Position numbers and translations under genes: made by a program
Notes under the pieces: generated by a model
Databases searched by the model: none
What the model was told of the DNA's origin: nothing
What the model saw: the letters and a program-made list of their open reading frames with translations, nothing else
In this document: in pieces, positions 44,881-57,140 of the stretch
Numbering within the stretch: the stretch's first letter is position 1
Layout: every line of letters begins with the position of its first letter
Origin: Liolophura sinensis
Taxonomy: Eukaryota; Mollusca; Polyplacophora; Chitonida; Chitonidae
Direction: 5' to 3'
DNA: 64,000 bases
Assembly: GCF_032854445.1 (NCBI RefSeq)
Contig: NC_088296.1
Coordinates: forward strand, 13,779,644 to 13,843,643

Positions 44881-47430
44881 TAAGTATTTCAGATGTGGAA
44901 ATTTTGTGTGTGGACATGATGCTTGACTCAGTCATGATTTAGGCCAGAGCCAGAGCTAAGTGTGACACATGTGGAAATTCTGTGCGTGGACATAGGCCTA
45001 CATGTAGCTGAGCTAGGTCATGGCCTAGGAAAGAACAAAATCTAAGTATTACAATCACTGGAAATTTTGTGTGTGGACATACATATAGCTTGGCTAGGTC
45101 ATGATTTAGGTAAAAACCAGAGCTAAGTATTACAATGAGTGGAAATTCTGGGTGTGGACGTACATGCAGCATGCCTCGGACATGGTCCAGGAAAGAACTA
45201 AAGCTAAGTATTACATATATGGAAATTCCGTGTGTGGACGTACATGTAGCGTGGCTCCGTCATGATTTAGGTAAGAACCAGAGCTAAGTATTACAATCAG
45301 TGGAAATTCTGGGTGTGGACGTACATGCAGCGTGCCTCGGTCATGCTCCAGAAAAGAACTAAAGCTAAGTATCACAGATATGGAAATTCTGTGTGTGGAC
45401 ATACATGTAGCGTGGCTCGGTCATGATTTAGGTTAGAACCAGAACTAAGTATTACAGATATGGAAATTCCGTGTGTGGACATACATATAGCTTGGCTCGG
45501 TCATGATTTAGGTAACAACCAAAGCTGAGAATTACAGGTGTGAAAATTCTGTGTGTGGACATATATGTAGCTTGGCTCGGTCATGATTTAGGTTAGATCC
45601 AGAGCTAAGTATTACAATCAGTGGAAATTCTGGGTGTGGACGTACATGCAGCGTGCCTCGGTCATGCTCCAGAAAAGAACTAAAGCTAAGTATTACAGAT
45701 ATGGAAATTCTGTGTGTGGACGTACATGTAGCTTGGCTCGGTCATTACCTAGGTAAGAACCAGATATAAGTGGTACAGGTGTGGAAATTCTGTGTATGGA
45801 CATACATGTAGCTTGGCTCGGTCATTACCTAGGTAAGAACCAGATATAAGTGGTACAGGTGTGGAAATTCTGTGTATGGACATACATGTAGCTTGGCTCG
45901 GTCATTACCTAGGTAAGAACCAGATATAAGTGGTACAGGTGTGGGAATTCTGTGTATGGACGTACATGTAGCTTGGCTCGGTCATTACCTAGGTAAGAAC
46001 CAGATATAAGTGGTACAGGTGTGGAAATTCTGTGTGTGGACGTACATGTAGCTTGGCTCGGTCATTACCTAGGTAAGAACCAGATATAAGTGGTACAGGT
46101 GTGGAAATTCTGTGTGTGGACGTACATGTAGCTTGGCTCGGTCATTACCTAGGTAAGAACCAGATATAAGTGGTACAGGTGTGGAAATTCTGTGTATGGA
46201 CATACATGTAGCTTGGCTCGGTCACTACCTAGGTAAGAACCAGATATAAGTGGTACAGGTGTGGAAATTCTGTGTATGGACATACATGTAGCTTGGCTCG
46301 GTCATTACCTAGGTAAGAACCAGATATAAGTGGTACAGGTGTGGAAATTCTGTGTATGGACATACATGTACCTTGGCTCGGTCATTACCTAGGTAAGAAC
46401 CAGATATAAGTGGTACAGGTGTGGAAATTCTGTGTATGGACATACATGTAGCTTGGCTCGGTCATTACCTAGGTAAGAACCAGATATAAGTGGTACAGGT
46501 GTGGAAATTCTGTGTGTGGACGTACATGTAGCGTGGCTTGGTCATGATTTAGGTAAGATCCAAAGCTAAGTATTACAGAGGTGAAAATTCTGTGTCGACA
46601 TGTAGCTTGGCTCGGTCATTACCTAGGTAAGAACCAGATATAAGTGGTACAGGTGTGGAAATTCTGTGTGTGGACGTACATGTAGCGTGGCTTGGTCATG
46701 ATTTAGGTTAGATCCAGAGCTAAGTATTACAGAGGTGAAAATTCTGTGTCGACATGTAGCTTGGCTCGGTCATGATTTAGGTAAGATCCAGAGCTAAGTG
46801 TTACAGAGGTGAAAATTCTGTGTCGACATGTAGCTTGGCTCGGTCATTACCTAGGTAAGAACCAGATATAAGTGGTACAGGTGTGGAAATTCTGTCTATG
46901 GACATACATGTAGCTTGGCTCGGTCAAGGTTAAGGTAAGAACCAGAGAAAAGTATTACAGAGGTGGAAATTCTGTGTGTGGACATATATGTAGCGTGGCT
47001 CGGTCAAGGTTAAAGTAAGAACCAGATCTAAGTATTACAGAGATGGAAATTCTTTGTTGACATGTAGCTTGGCTCGGTCATGGTTAAAGTAAGAACCGGA
47101 TATAAGTATTACAGGTGTGGAAATTCTGTGCGTGGAAGTGCATGTAGCGTGGCTCGGTCATGGTTTAGGTAAGAACTTGAGCTTAGTATGACACAGGCGG
47201 AAATTCTGTGTGTCGACATACAACTAACTTGGCTCAGTCATGGTCCAGGTAGAAACCAGAGCTAAGTATTGCAATGAGTGGAAATTCTGAGTTTGGACAT
47301 AAATGTATCTTGGCTTGGCCATGGCCTAGGGAAGTATTAGTGCTAAGTATTGCAGAAGTGAAAATTCTGTTTATGTGGACATACATGTAGCTGGGCTCGG
47401 TCATGACATAGGTAAAAACCAGAGGTGGAT
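44881..47430. repeat. 80-bp tandem array, diverged edges and homogenised centre
   Basis: Unit contains GGAAATTCTGTGTGTGGACA, TACATGTAGCTTGGCTCGGT and CATTACCTAGGTAAGAACCA. From about 45738 to 46520 roughly ten copies are almost identical; outside this they differ in length and sequence. Nearly every unit carries AGGTAAG, a perfect 5' splice-site core. No gene is associated. Confidence 0.95.
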
Positions 47431-47689
47431 GTATGTAATACGGAATCTGTGCGTCGGAACAGATTTTCGTATTACCGTCGTCATCGTTTTGAATGATGAT
47501 GGACAGAGGCAAGGCATGTTCTGGGTGACTAAGTGAAATCGGTATTTAAATCATGTACCATGCTAGAATATCAGTTGTCGATAACAAAATATGTCTCTCA
47601 GTTGCGCTTTGATTCCAACTGTTCATATAACCAACCTGGCGATTAAATTCAATGCGATGAACATACGGACCCTAACCCAGGTTAAGCCG

Positions 47690-47795
47690 AATTAGACACG
47701 ATCATGAATTAGACACGATCATGAATTGGACACGATCATGAACTAGACACGATAATGAATTAGACACGATCATGCATTAGACACGATCATGAAGC
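47690..47795. repeat. 17-bp tandem array, six copies
   Basis: GACACGATCATGAATTA repeats with single-base changes. Confidence 0.93.
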
Positions 47796-47849
47796 AAAGC
47801 GCCAGAGATTCTGGACGCTCTTTCCATATTCTGACGCAGACATTCTATG

Positions 47850-48895
47850 AAATAGCCTGTCATGATCTAGGGGAGAACCAGATATGGAAATCACAGGGGC
47901 GGATATTCTGTCAGTTGAAATAGCTGGGCTTTGCCATGATACAGGTAGGAACCAGAAGTAAGTATCACAGAAGCAGATATTGTGAGTGTAAAATAGCTGA
48001 AATCTGGCATGATCCACAGGTGGATGGCACAGAGGTGACTATTCTGAGCGTTAAACTAGCCGCAGTCTGTCATGATCTAGGTACGAATTAGAAGTGGATG
48101 TCACAGAGGTGGATATTCTGAGTGTCAAACTAGCCGCAGTCTGTCATGATCTAGGTACGAATTAGGAGTGTATATCACAGAGGTGGATATTCTGAGTGTC
48201 AAACTAGCCGCAGTCTGTCATGATCTAGGTACGAATTAGGAGTGTATATCACAGAGGTGGATATTCTGAGTGTCAAACTAGCCGCAGTCTGTCATGATCT
48301 AGGTACGAATTAGAAGTGGATGTCACAGAGGTGGATATTCTGAGTGTCAAACTAGCCGCAGTCTGTCATGATCTAGGTACGAATTAGGAGTGTATATCAC
48401 AGAGGTGGATATTCTGAGTGTCAAACTAGCCGCAGTCTGTCATGATCTAGGTACGAATTAGGAGTGTATATCACAGAGGTGGATATTCTGAGTGTCAAAC
48501 TAGCCGCAGTCTGTCATGATCTAGGTACGAATTAGAAGTGGATGTCACAGAGGTGGATATTCTGAGTGTCAAACTAGCCGCAGTCTGTCATGATCTAGGT
48601 ACGAATTAGGAGTGTATATCACAGAGGTGGATATTCTGAGTGTCAAACTAGCCGCAGTCTGTCATGATCTAGGTACGAATTAGGAGTGTATATCACAGAG
48701 GTGGATATTCTGAGTGTCAAACTAGCCGCAGTCTGTCATGATCTAGGTACGAATTAGGAGTGTATATCACTGAGGTGGATATTCTGAGTGTCAAACTAGC
48801 CGCAGTCTGTCATGATCTAGGTACGAATTAGGAGTGTATATCACAGAGGTGGATATTCTGAGTGTCAAACTAGCCGCAGTTTGTCATGATTTAGG
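47850..48895. repeat. 74-bp tandem array with three-unit higher-order pattern
   Basis: Unit contains GAGGTGGATATTCTGAGTGT, CAAACTAGCCGCAGTCTGTC and ATGATCTAGGTACGAATTAG. Type A ends GAAGTGGATGTCACA and type B ends GGAGTGTATATCACA. The order is A B B A B B A B B B B, so a 222-bp trimer was duplicated. It is related to the 80-bp array by the shared ATGATCTAGGTA and GGATATTCTG parts. Confidence 0.95.
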
Positions 48896-49320
48896 AAAGA
48901 ACCAGGGCTAAGCATCACACAGGCGGGTGTTCTGGGTTGGGCTCTGCCATGGTGTAAATAAGAACCAGAGGTGGATATTACAGAGGAAGATATTCTGCGT
49001 GTGGACATTGCTGGGCTCTGCCACAAGGTAGGTAGGAACCAGAGGTGCATATCATAAGCAGGGGAAGCTTGTGTGTGGAAAAACCTGGGCTCTATCATGA
49101 TCAAGAGATGTATATCACAGAGGAGAATATTTTGTGTGTGGACGTACGTAGGTAAGGCTCGGAGTTGAGAATCACAGAGGTAAATATTTTGTGTGTATTC
49201 ACAGCTGGGCTCTTTCATTATGTGGGTAAGAACCGGAGGTGCGTCTCAGAGATCGGGATAACTTGTGTGTGGAATAACTAGGCTCTGCCATCTGAAAATG
49301 GAGAGTTAGGGGATAGCAGA
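48896..49320. repeat. Diverged continuation of the 74/80-bp arrays
   Basis: Partial units (AGAACCAGAGGTGGATATTA, GGGCTCTGCCA, TGTGTGTGGA) recur at irregular spacing. Confidence 0.7.
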
Positions 49321-49324
49321 TCCC

Positions 49325-49595
49325 AGCTCTACAAGTATACGTCCACATAAGGGCTAGCAGAACCCACCTCCACATGCTCATGTCTACATGAAGGTGAGCA
49401 GACAACTATCTACATGACGGTGAGCGGACAGTTGTTTACATGGAGGTGAGTAGAAACTGTCGATAAGGAAATGAGCAGAAATTGTCTACATGACGGCAAG
49501 CAGAAACTGTCTACATGAAGGTGAACAGAAACTGTCTACGTGACAGTGAGCTGACAATTGTTTACATGTATGTGAGCAGGCAACTGTTGACCGCC
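49325..49595. repeat. About 25-bp minisatellite
   Basis: TGTCTACATGACGGCAAGCA GAAAC and variants with AAGGTGAGC repeat about ten times. Confidence 0.85.
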
Positions 49596-49867
49596 CATCT
49601 TACATCATTCCTTCGTTATTTCGTACTTTGCACACTTTCTTAGTTCTGTTTTAATTTTTTAGAACTTATATCTTAGTTCTTAGATCTCTCGCCCTTTCTT
49701 TAGGGAATTAAGCTTGAGACTACTGACTACTGACTCGTAACTTCCATTTTAAATAACGGCTAGCAGAGGTATGTTGTTTCCACACATTTATTGTAAATCC
49801 TTGCGTGTACATATATGTACTTGTAACAACATGCAAAGTTAACCATTCATTTCCTTTGTAACTCATG

Positions 49868-50068
49868 TGTGGCCGCTGTGAGTTCAAGTCCAGCTTATGC
49901 TGGCTTCCTCTCCGGCCGTACGTGGAAAGGTCTGCAACCTGCGGATGGTCGTGGGTTTTGACCGGGCTCTGCCCGTTTTCCTCCCACCACAATGCTTGCC
50001 GCCGTCGTATAAGTGAAATATTCTTGAATACAGCGTAAAACACCAATTAAATAAATAAATAAACAAAT
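49868..50068 (+). repeat. SINE (main family), 5' truncated
   Basis: GTGGCCGCTGTGAGTTCAAG (B box) through CACCAATTAAATAAATAAAT. Confidence 0.93.
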
Positions 50069-50389
50069 TGTAACTAATGTTTATTTCTAAATTTATGTGG
50101 GAAGGTGCACACTCAGGATATCCTGTATTGTATATGTCTTCCCCCTTTTTGCCTTTAGTGACACATTTATTAGACTCTTGCCACAGGTTTACTTCTACGT
50201 TTTTGTACATTTACTAAAGCTAGCCACGTGCATTGTGTTTACCGGTCATGGGCCATTCTCTGACATGTTTGATAAATCCTTCATACCGGCAGTGACAGAG
50301 ATAAAAAGGAAAGTAAGGAGGAGGAATTTATTTTTTTTTGCTGTTGAAAAGGTTTCGTTCTTGATTTGTGTTTTCCTTGTTCTACTCTG

Positions 50390-51345
50390 GCCTTTCAGCG
50401 GACCAGTTGTTCCCCTGGGCTCTCATTGGTAACGTTCTGGCCTTTCACAAGGCTCTGGTTTCCCCTGTGCTGCCCTCAGTTTTCCTATGACCTTCTGTGA
50501 GACCAGTTGTTAGGTACCTATTGTGTTGAACTGTGTTTTCGTCTGGGCTTTATTTGTTTCACTCTCGCCTTTCATTACATCGATTGTCAAGCGCCTAATG
50601 TATGGAACTATGGTTTCATCTGGGCTGTCCGTGGTTTTGCTCTGGCCTTCTATGGGATAGGTTGCCAGCTTACTACAGTAAGAAGCTGTGGTCTTCTCTG
50701 TTCTTTGTTCCACTCTGGTCTTTCGTGTAATTAGTCGACAGGCGTCTTCAGTGAGGTTTCCCGTGGGCTATCCTTGTCCTTCCTTTGGCCTTCTAAGACC
50801 AGTTGTCAGACGAATGCAGTGAGGGCTTTTTGGTTTTCCCTGGTCTGTCCTTGGTTTCGCACTGGCCTTTCACTAGACAAATGAGAAACTGTGGTTTCCA
50901 ATGGGCTGACCTATTATGACTTTCTATAAAAGCGTTTGTCGGGCGCTTACAGTTTAGAGCTGTGGTTTTGAAGAGTTGTCATTGGTTCCACTGAGGTCTT
51001 TGTTGGACCAGTTGACAGGCGGATCCAGTGACAAACTGTGAATTCCACTTGACTGTCATTGACGTCACTCTAGCCTTTCATGAAACCATTGGGAAACTGT
51101 GGTTTCCCCCTGGTGCAACTCACCCCTTCTACAACACCGTTTGTAAGACGTTTACAGTATGGAACTGCACTTTCCCCATAGGCTGTCCTTGTTTCCGCTT
51201 TGGCGTTGCATGAGATCGGTTGTGAGGCGTCTTCAGTATGCAGTTGAGTTTTCTTCTTTGCTGTCCTTCCTTTTCGCAATGGCCTTCCATAAGACTGGTT
51301 CTTTGGCGCCTACAGTAAGAAGCTGTGCTTTCCATATATCGTGAA
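50390..51345. repeat. Old degenerate array, unit near 80 bp
   Basis: Recurring GGCCTTTC, GACCAGTTGTCAG, CAGTGAGAAACTGTGG-like and GGGCTGTCCTTGG segments in fixed order, about 12 times, with strong divergence. Confidence 0.75.
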
Positions 51346-51459
51346 CATTCTATAAGCAGGTATGATTTCCTCTCGATCTCCATGGTTTTAATGTGGCTTT
51401 TAATCGGTCTGCTTGACAGTTACCCAATAACAACCTTTGGATTCTATTGGGTTCTCATG

Positions 51460-51890
51460 GCGCCACTGTGACCAGTCATGAGGAGGCTTGTCAGATACCT
51501 GGTGACGTTGTCAATGACTCCATTGTGACCAGTCATGAGAAGGCTTGTCAGATACCTGGTGACGTTCTCAATGACTCCTTTGTGACCAGTCATGAGAAGG
51601 CTTGTCAGATACCTGGTGACGTTCTCAATGACTCCATTGTGACTAGTCATGAGGAGGCTTGTCAGATACCTGGTGACGTTCTCAATGACTCCATTGTGAC
51701 CAGTCATGAGGAGGCTTGTCAGATACCTGGTGACGTTCTCAGTGACGCCATTGTAACCAGTCATAAGGAGACTTGCCTAAAAACTGGTGACGTTCCCCAT
51801 GACTTTTTCAGGTTCTCAGTCATGTTGGGCGCCACTGTGGCCAATCATGAGGAGGCTTGTCAGATACGTGGTGACTTATCAGCAGTGACG
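51460..51890. repeat. 57-bp tandem array, open on both strands
   Basis: Unit GTGACCAGTCATGAGGAGGC, TTGTCAGATACCTGGTGACG, TTCTCAATGACTCCATT. The length of 19 codons keeps a 150-codon + frame (VTSHEEACQIPGDVLNDSI per unit) and a 106-codon - frame open. No leader, domain or splice signal supports a gene. Confidence 0.93.
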
Positions 51891-52110
51891 ACAATGTGAT
51901 AGCTGGCAAATGACCACACGTATCTGGTAAAATACGGCCTCTTGTCAATTTATCTCAGTCAGTGTTTTGGTCTAACTGCTTATCTAAATGTATAAATAGC
52001 AATTCACACACTCGCTAGCACCATGGCTTAGGGGGGCGTACAAGAAGAAGTCAAAAAGGTTTCGTACAAGGTGAGCTAAATGACGAACTGCGATTTGTTA
52101 TTTTCGACAT
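51885..52110. repeat. Dispersed repeat D, copy 3
   Basis: GCAGTGACGACAATGTGATA, AAAATACGGCCTCTTGTC, GTATAAATAGCAATTCAC and CTAGCACCATGGCTTA match the 24.2-kb copy. Confidence 0.65.
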
Positions 52111-52487
52111 TCTCCTGTGATCATTCATGAGGACTCTTCTCAGATACCTGCCGACGAGCTGTGAATTCACCGAGGTTCTCCTTGCCTCTACTGTGACCAG
52201 TCATGAGAAGGCTAGTCAGTTTTTAAGTGAGCAGGGTTGTTTTCCCCTGAGCTGTCTCGCTGGGTCCACTTTGTGAGACGGGTTATTGGGGCTGTGGCTT
52301 CCACTGGACTCTGCTTTCTTCAATAATGACATTTTATGGAGAGAGGCCGAGGCGCACGAGGGAAGACAAGTTCTTGGCCTGAGGTACTTGGAGTTATTCT
52401 ATCTGCTTGTTATGTAGATTACTAATTGAATAGGCCCTTGTCCATATACAAAGGAAGTTAAAAGTTCGTGTGGTCGTTCTGCTCACC

Positions 52488-53450
52488 ATGTCTGACGAGT
52501 CAATGCACTTGACGAAGCAATCATCACATTTCTCACGAAGAGCAATAAAACGACCCAAGGATATTTTTGAGCAAATGTCTGCTGTTTATGGAGACTCCGG
52601 GAATTCATATTCTACAGCAAAACGCTGGAGTCAACTGTTCCGACATGGACGAGGTCCACTGAAGACGACACACGTTCAGGCCACTCATCTGTAAATGATG
52701 ACAATATTGATAAAGTTCAGAAACTAGCACCAGAGGATCGTAGAATTAAGTTGTGGCAGATAGCTGAAGTTCGAAACATTAGCAAGAAACGAGTTGGAGA
52801 TATGTTGCAGGTACATTTGCATATGAAAAAGGGAACGCACGGTGGGTACCGAAAATGGTCACTCCGCTCTACAAACAATGAGTTCCCTGTTCGAAATAGT
52901 TTTTGGAGCTGTGCAGGGACAACGACTGTTCTTGTAGTGTGACCACATTCGAAAATATAATCCAAATCCAAACAAGAGTCCATGCAGGGGATTCAGAAGG
53001 GTGAAAGACCACCAAAGAAATTCAAGCTAATGGACATATTTTTCTTGGACTGTGTTGGGATTTTCTCATTCATTAACTGCTTATGGGAGCAACAGTGAAT
53101 GGGACACATTTTGGTCAAGGTACGGCAATGCGTTGTTGCGAAATTGGAGAGGTAGGGTGAGCAACACAAGGCAACGCACCTCTTTACACTGCTCACTTTG
53201 CAAAGCGTGCACTGAGAGAAACAGGCTTCGAAGAGCTGAATCATGCGCCCTGTATTCCAGACCTGGTTTCTAGCGACTACTCTCTATTCAGTAACCTGTA
53301 AAAGGACCTACAAGAGAAAAGGTTTGAGGACGAGGACGTCATGTCGGCGTAAACGAACATTTTGTTATCAAAGACAACGAATATTTTAATAGTATCAAAG
53401 CATTGTGCATGAAATGTGAAAAATATGTTGAACTAGAGGGAGCTTATTTA
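52488..53450 (+). pseudogene. Mariner-type DD34D transposase, decayed
   Basis: The frame from the ATG at 52488 has the mariner paired helix-turn-helix: DIFEQMSAVYGDSGNSYSTA, KRWSQLFRHGRG, then after a frameshift DRRIKLWQIAEVRNISKKRV. The catalytic half follows in shifting frames: FLELCRDN, MGATVNGTHF, NAPLYTAHFAKRALRETGF, EELNHAPCIPDLVSSDYSLF (third Asp), KDLQEKRFEDED, and a C-terminal KCEKYVELEGAYL. The first catalytic Asp position reads TFEN and is apparently lost. Many stops. Terminal inverted repeats were not found by eye. Confidence 0.8.
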
Positions 53451-54358
53451 AAAAAAAAAACAAAAAAGACTATTAGTTTTCTATTTTCTACCTCGTACAG
53501 CAGCAAGCTGTTATTTACATTTGGCTAATGTAGCTTCACTCTGACTTTATGAAAAGGCTTCAAGGGTGTTTACTCGTAATGCTTGTTTCTCAGGGTGTTT
53601 CTCTAGTTTCTCTTACTAATATCCATATACCTACCACCCACGATTTAAATGTATCAGCTTTGTGTGTGATATAAACGCACAAATTACCGGAAATGAACAG
53701 ATATACCATTTTAAATATGTCTTAATCTGGAATTTAAGAGATGTTAAGCTGCAAAGTTTATGTTAAAGTAACATGGAAGAATGTATGAAACTGCAGACAT
53801 GTATAGAATGTAGGCTAAGTTTTAACGTTTGCTGTGTCTACATGCGTCTTTTCAGCACGAGGAACCGTCAAAGGAAATGTTCCACCATTTAATACATGAA
53901 AATGGGTTGCTGAAAGATTTCACAAAGCATAAACTAGAAAAAGATGAGACAGAGTATTTTCTTGCTAACCGTGTTATTTGTGTTTCTAGTAAATTTCTGT
54001 AACTGATTCATGATCAAAGGGGGGAAACCTTAATCAATAAATTGTTAAAGAATAAAATAAACCATGTTAAGAGTCCATGCATACTACATGTACGTTTTGG
54101 AGAAATGTAAACGGTTGCATGCTAAATAGACCAAAAACCATTTGTATCTAAATTATCAACAGCTCAACTACGATTGTTGGTCAAGAGCTTGTTTGCTTAT
54201 ATGTTTCTGGACATATACTCTGAAATATATATGTTTTCTGTAATTTGTGCCTTGCAGTGCACTGAAGGAGGGCCACATTCATCTGAGAAGAGATTTCTGT
54301 ACGAGGTAATCCTCTCATAATGTCATAAATCTACAGCTACTGGAAACAGTCACCAGTA
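53451..54358. other. Intergenic, no gene seen
   Basis: AT-rich; no long frames or repeat families. Confidence 0.4.
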
Positions 54359-54664
54359 CATTGATTGATTGACTGACTGATTGATTGATTGATTGATTTA
54401 TTTATTTATTTGATTGGCGTTCTATGCCGTACTCAAGAATATTTCACTTATACGACGGCGGCCAGCAGTATGGTGGGTGGAAACCAGGCAGAGCCCAGGG
54501 GAAACCCAAGATCATCCACAGGTTGCTGACAGACCTTCCCACTTACGACCGGAGATGAAGCCAGTATGAGCTGGACTTGAACTCACAACGACCGCATTGG
54601 TGAGAGGCTCCTGGTTCATTAGGCTGCGCTAGCGCGCTAACCAATTGAGTCACGGAGGCCCCTA
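54359..54664 (-). repeat. Full-length SINE (main family), antisense
   Basis: A (GATT)n/ATTT tail leads into TTGATTGGCGTTCTATGCCG and the reverse of the whole SINE, through GGACTTGAACTCACAACGAC (B box) to CCAATTGAGTCACGGAGGCC (A box and 5' end). Confidence 0.95.
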
Positions 54665-55065
54665 TCACCACTATACTAGAGCTATTTAGTGTATTTTTTT
54701 TCATGCTTACGCGTAGTTAATGTATATTTATTATATTTAGATTAGCACTATTTTGATCAAGGTGTCAGCTGTCTTGTTGACTGCTAGGGGAGTAAGCATG
54801 AGGCCTAGTAGACATTACTGAAGAGCCTGCGATCTGAGCCTATTGCTGCAGGAAGCTGCGACATCTCACAAATAAAAGAGGAACTGACGCAGGCATGTAT
54901 CTGGTGCATCTGTGTAGCCAGATACACGTGGTATCCTATCCCGATGCGTCATGATCTAATAAGGGAGTAAATACAATCGTAGTACAGTGGTTGGCAAACA
55001 TAATTAGCTGATCCAACAGAATAAGGTATTTTACTTGTACGACAGTGACAATAAAGCCCAGTTGT
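54665..55065. other. Intergenic, no gene seen
   Basis: No frame, repeat or RNA gene recognised. Confidence 0.4.
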
Positions 55066-55074
55066 CCTACGTTG

Positions 55075-55335
55075 GATTTTATTGGCCTGGATTAGTGTTT
55101 TTACGCCCTACTCAGGAACATTTTATTGACACGATGGAGTCCAACTTTGTGGAAGGGGGAAACCTGTCAAAACCGGAGGAAACACATGACCATCCGCAGG
55201 TTGCTGAAAAACCTTCCCACGCACTGCCGGAGAGGAAGTCAGTATGAGCTGAACTCTCAACGACCTCATTGGTGAGAGACTCTTGGGTCATTACGCCGCG
55301 TTGGCACGCTAACTCCCTCGGCCACGGACATGCCC
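55075..55335 (-). repeat. Diverged full-length SINE (main family), antisense
   Basis: TTTTTACGCCCTACTCAGGA, ACCATCCGCAGGTTGCTG, GGAGAGGAAGTCAGTATGAG and CTCATTGGTGAGAGACTC preserve the family order with more changes than other copies. Confidence 0.85.
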
Positions 55336-55489
55336 TAATTGTTGTAGAAGAGTGAAGCATCTTGATAATTTTCGTTTGTATGTGCCGACAGCATGCACCG
55401 CGTTTCCTGACGATAAAGCGCACAACCACGGCGTAAAACACCAGTGAAATCCGAAACGGATTGTTATGCACCCTTTCTTGGACGATTAT

Positions 55490-55565
55490 CTTTTTTTCTT
55501 ACGTAATTTTATACGCCCCAGGAATTATCGTTTTTTCTTACGTAATTTTATACGCCCCAGGAATT
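55490..55565. repeat. 39-bp tandem duplication
   Basis: CTTACGTAATTTTATACGCC CCAGGAATT occurs twice, at 55498 and 55537. Confidence 0.9.
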
Positions 55566-56256
55566 CTGTCGGTCTGTCTATCTGTATTCGTGTCTGGGAT
55601 ATGTCTCCATTTTTTTTTCCGCAAAGCGATTGACTTTTTCGTGGATACAAACATACACAGAGGTATATGTTGTCATGCTTGTCGTGATTACCCGATTTCG
55701 ATTGTCCTGTGTATATTATATAAATAGATATTATTTTGTGTCATGGCTATAACTCCGACAGTTTTCTACACAGAGTTTTAATTTTTGGTGGATATACAAA
55801 TACACGGTTGACAATGTGTTGCGACTCACATTTGTCCATTTCCGCTTTTGTAGTGGTTACCAGATTGCCATTTTCCTATGTATACTATATGATGTAAATA
55901 GATATGACTTCGTGTCCTAGCTGTAACTCCCAACAGTTTTGCAGCATAACATTTTAACTTCGTTGGATAGATATACGGTTGTGTCGCGACTCACAATTGT
56001 TTTCCGCATAAAGTTTTCATTTCTGGGGGAAATATTTGTCCTCTTGTGTGGGATACATGTTGTATTCCGCTGACCATTTGTTATTTCTACATTATGTCAT
56101 CATGCCATGGTAGTTTATGACAACGTCTCATACCTTTGTAAAGCTAGTGGTTGATATCTACTATTTTGCAATTTTCCCGTTTGCTTTTGTTTTGCCTGGA
56201 TGCTTCATACACATTCGCGAAACGTCATATATTTGAAAGTCATTTTAAACCATGCG

Positions 56257-56402
56257 TGTCAAGTCCAGCTCATGCTGGCTGCCTCCTGCGGATGGTCTTG
56301 GGATTCCCCCGGTCTCTGCCGGCTTTCCTCCCATCATAATGCTCGCCGCCGTCGTATAAGTGTAATATTAATGAGTAGGACGTAACCATTCAAATAAATA
56401 AA
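56257..56402 (+). repeat. SINE (main family), deleted and diverged
   Basis: GTCAAGTCCAGCTCATGCTG, then CCTGCGGATGGTCTTGGG and CGCCGCCGTCGTATAAGTG. Confidence 0.88.
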
Positions 56403-56749
56403 ACATGCGTAAAAATAGCATTGGTGCTGCATTGATGCTGCATTGATGTACAAGACACGGTGTGTATTTGTATGTACTAGAGAGGGTGTATATTTTATGC
56501 ACACAATTGCAAATACGTCTAATAAATCGTAATTCTACGCATGGGTAAATTTATGTAAGAAAGAGACCACTTTGGTGCCCTAATATTTAGAATCCCGGGT
56601 TGGCTCATACAAAAGACTAAAAAAAATGGTACTTGTTCGCCGCATCACTGAGAGGCTAATAAAATAATACAAGACTGGTGGCTTATAGAGAGTGTAATTA
56701 GGTGTCATGTCTGACCATGTCACGACATAATACTTCAGTGACGCAGTAT

Positions 56750-57140
56750 TTGTTTGGTCGTGCCGATGTGCGGGACAGGTACACATGCATGTGTGGTGCG
56801 AATGTTCAGCACAGGTACACATCTATATGTGGTGCCAGTCTTCGGGAGAGGTACACATATTTGTGTGATGCTAATGTTCGAGGCTGGTACACATGTATGT
56901 GTGCTGCCATAATTCAGAACAGGTACACATGCATGTGTGGTGCCAATGTTCAGGACAGGTACGCGTTCAGTGTGGTGCCAATGTTTGGAACAGTCACATG
57001 TGTATGTGTGGTTCCCTTGTTCGGTACAGGTACGCCCGTATGTGTGGTGCCAATGTTCGTGGCAGGTACACATGTATGTTTGGTGACAATGTTCAGCACT
57101 GTCACACGTGTGTGTATGGTGGTTAATTTACGCAGGTACA
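56750..57140. repeat. 36-bp tandem array, open on both strands
   Basis: Unit GGTACACATGCATGTGTGGT GCCAATGTTCAGGACA, about 10-11 copies. As 12 codons it gives RYTCMCGANVQD repeats in a 205-codon + frame and a similar - frame. Divergence is spread over all codon positions as far as I can see, so a gene is unlikely. Confidence 0.92.
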
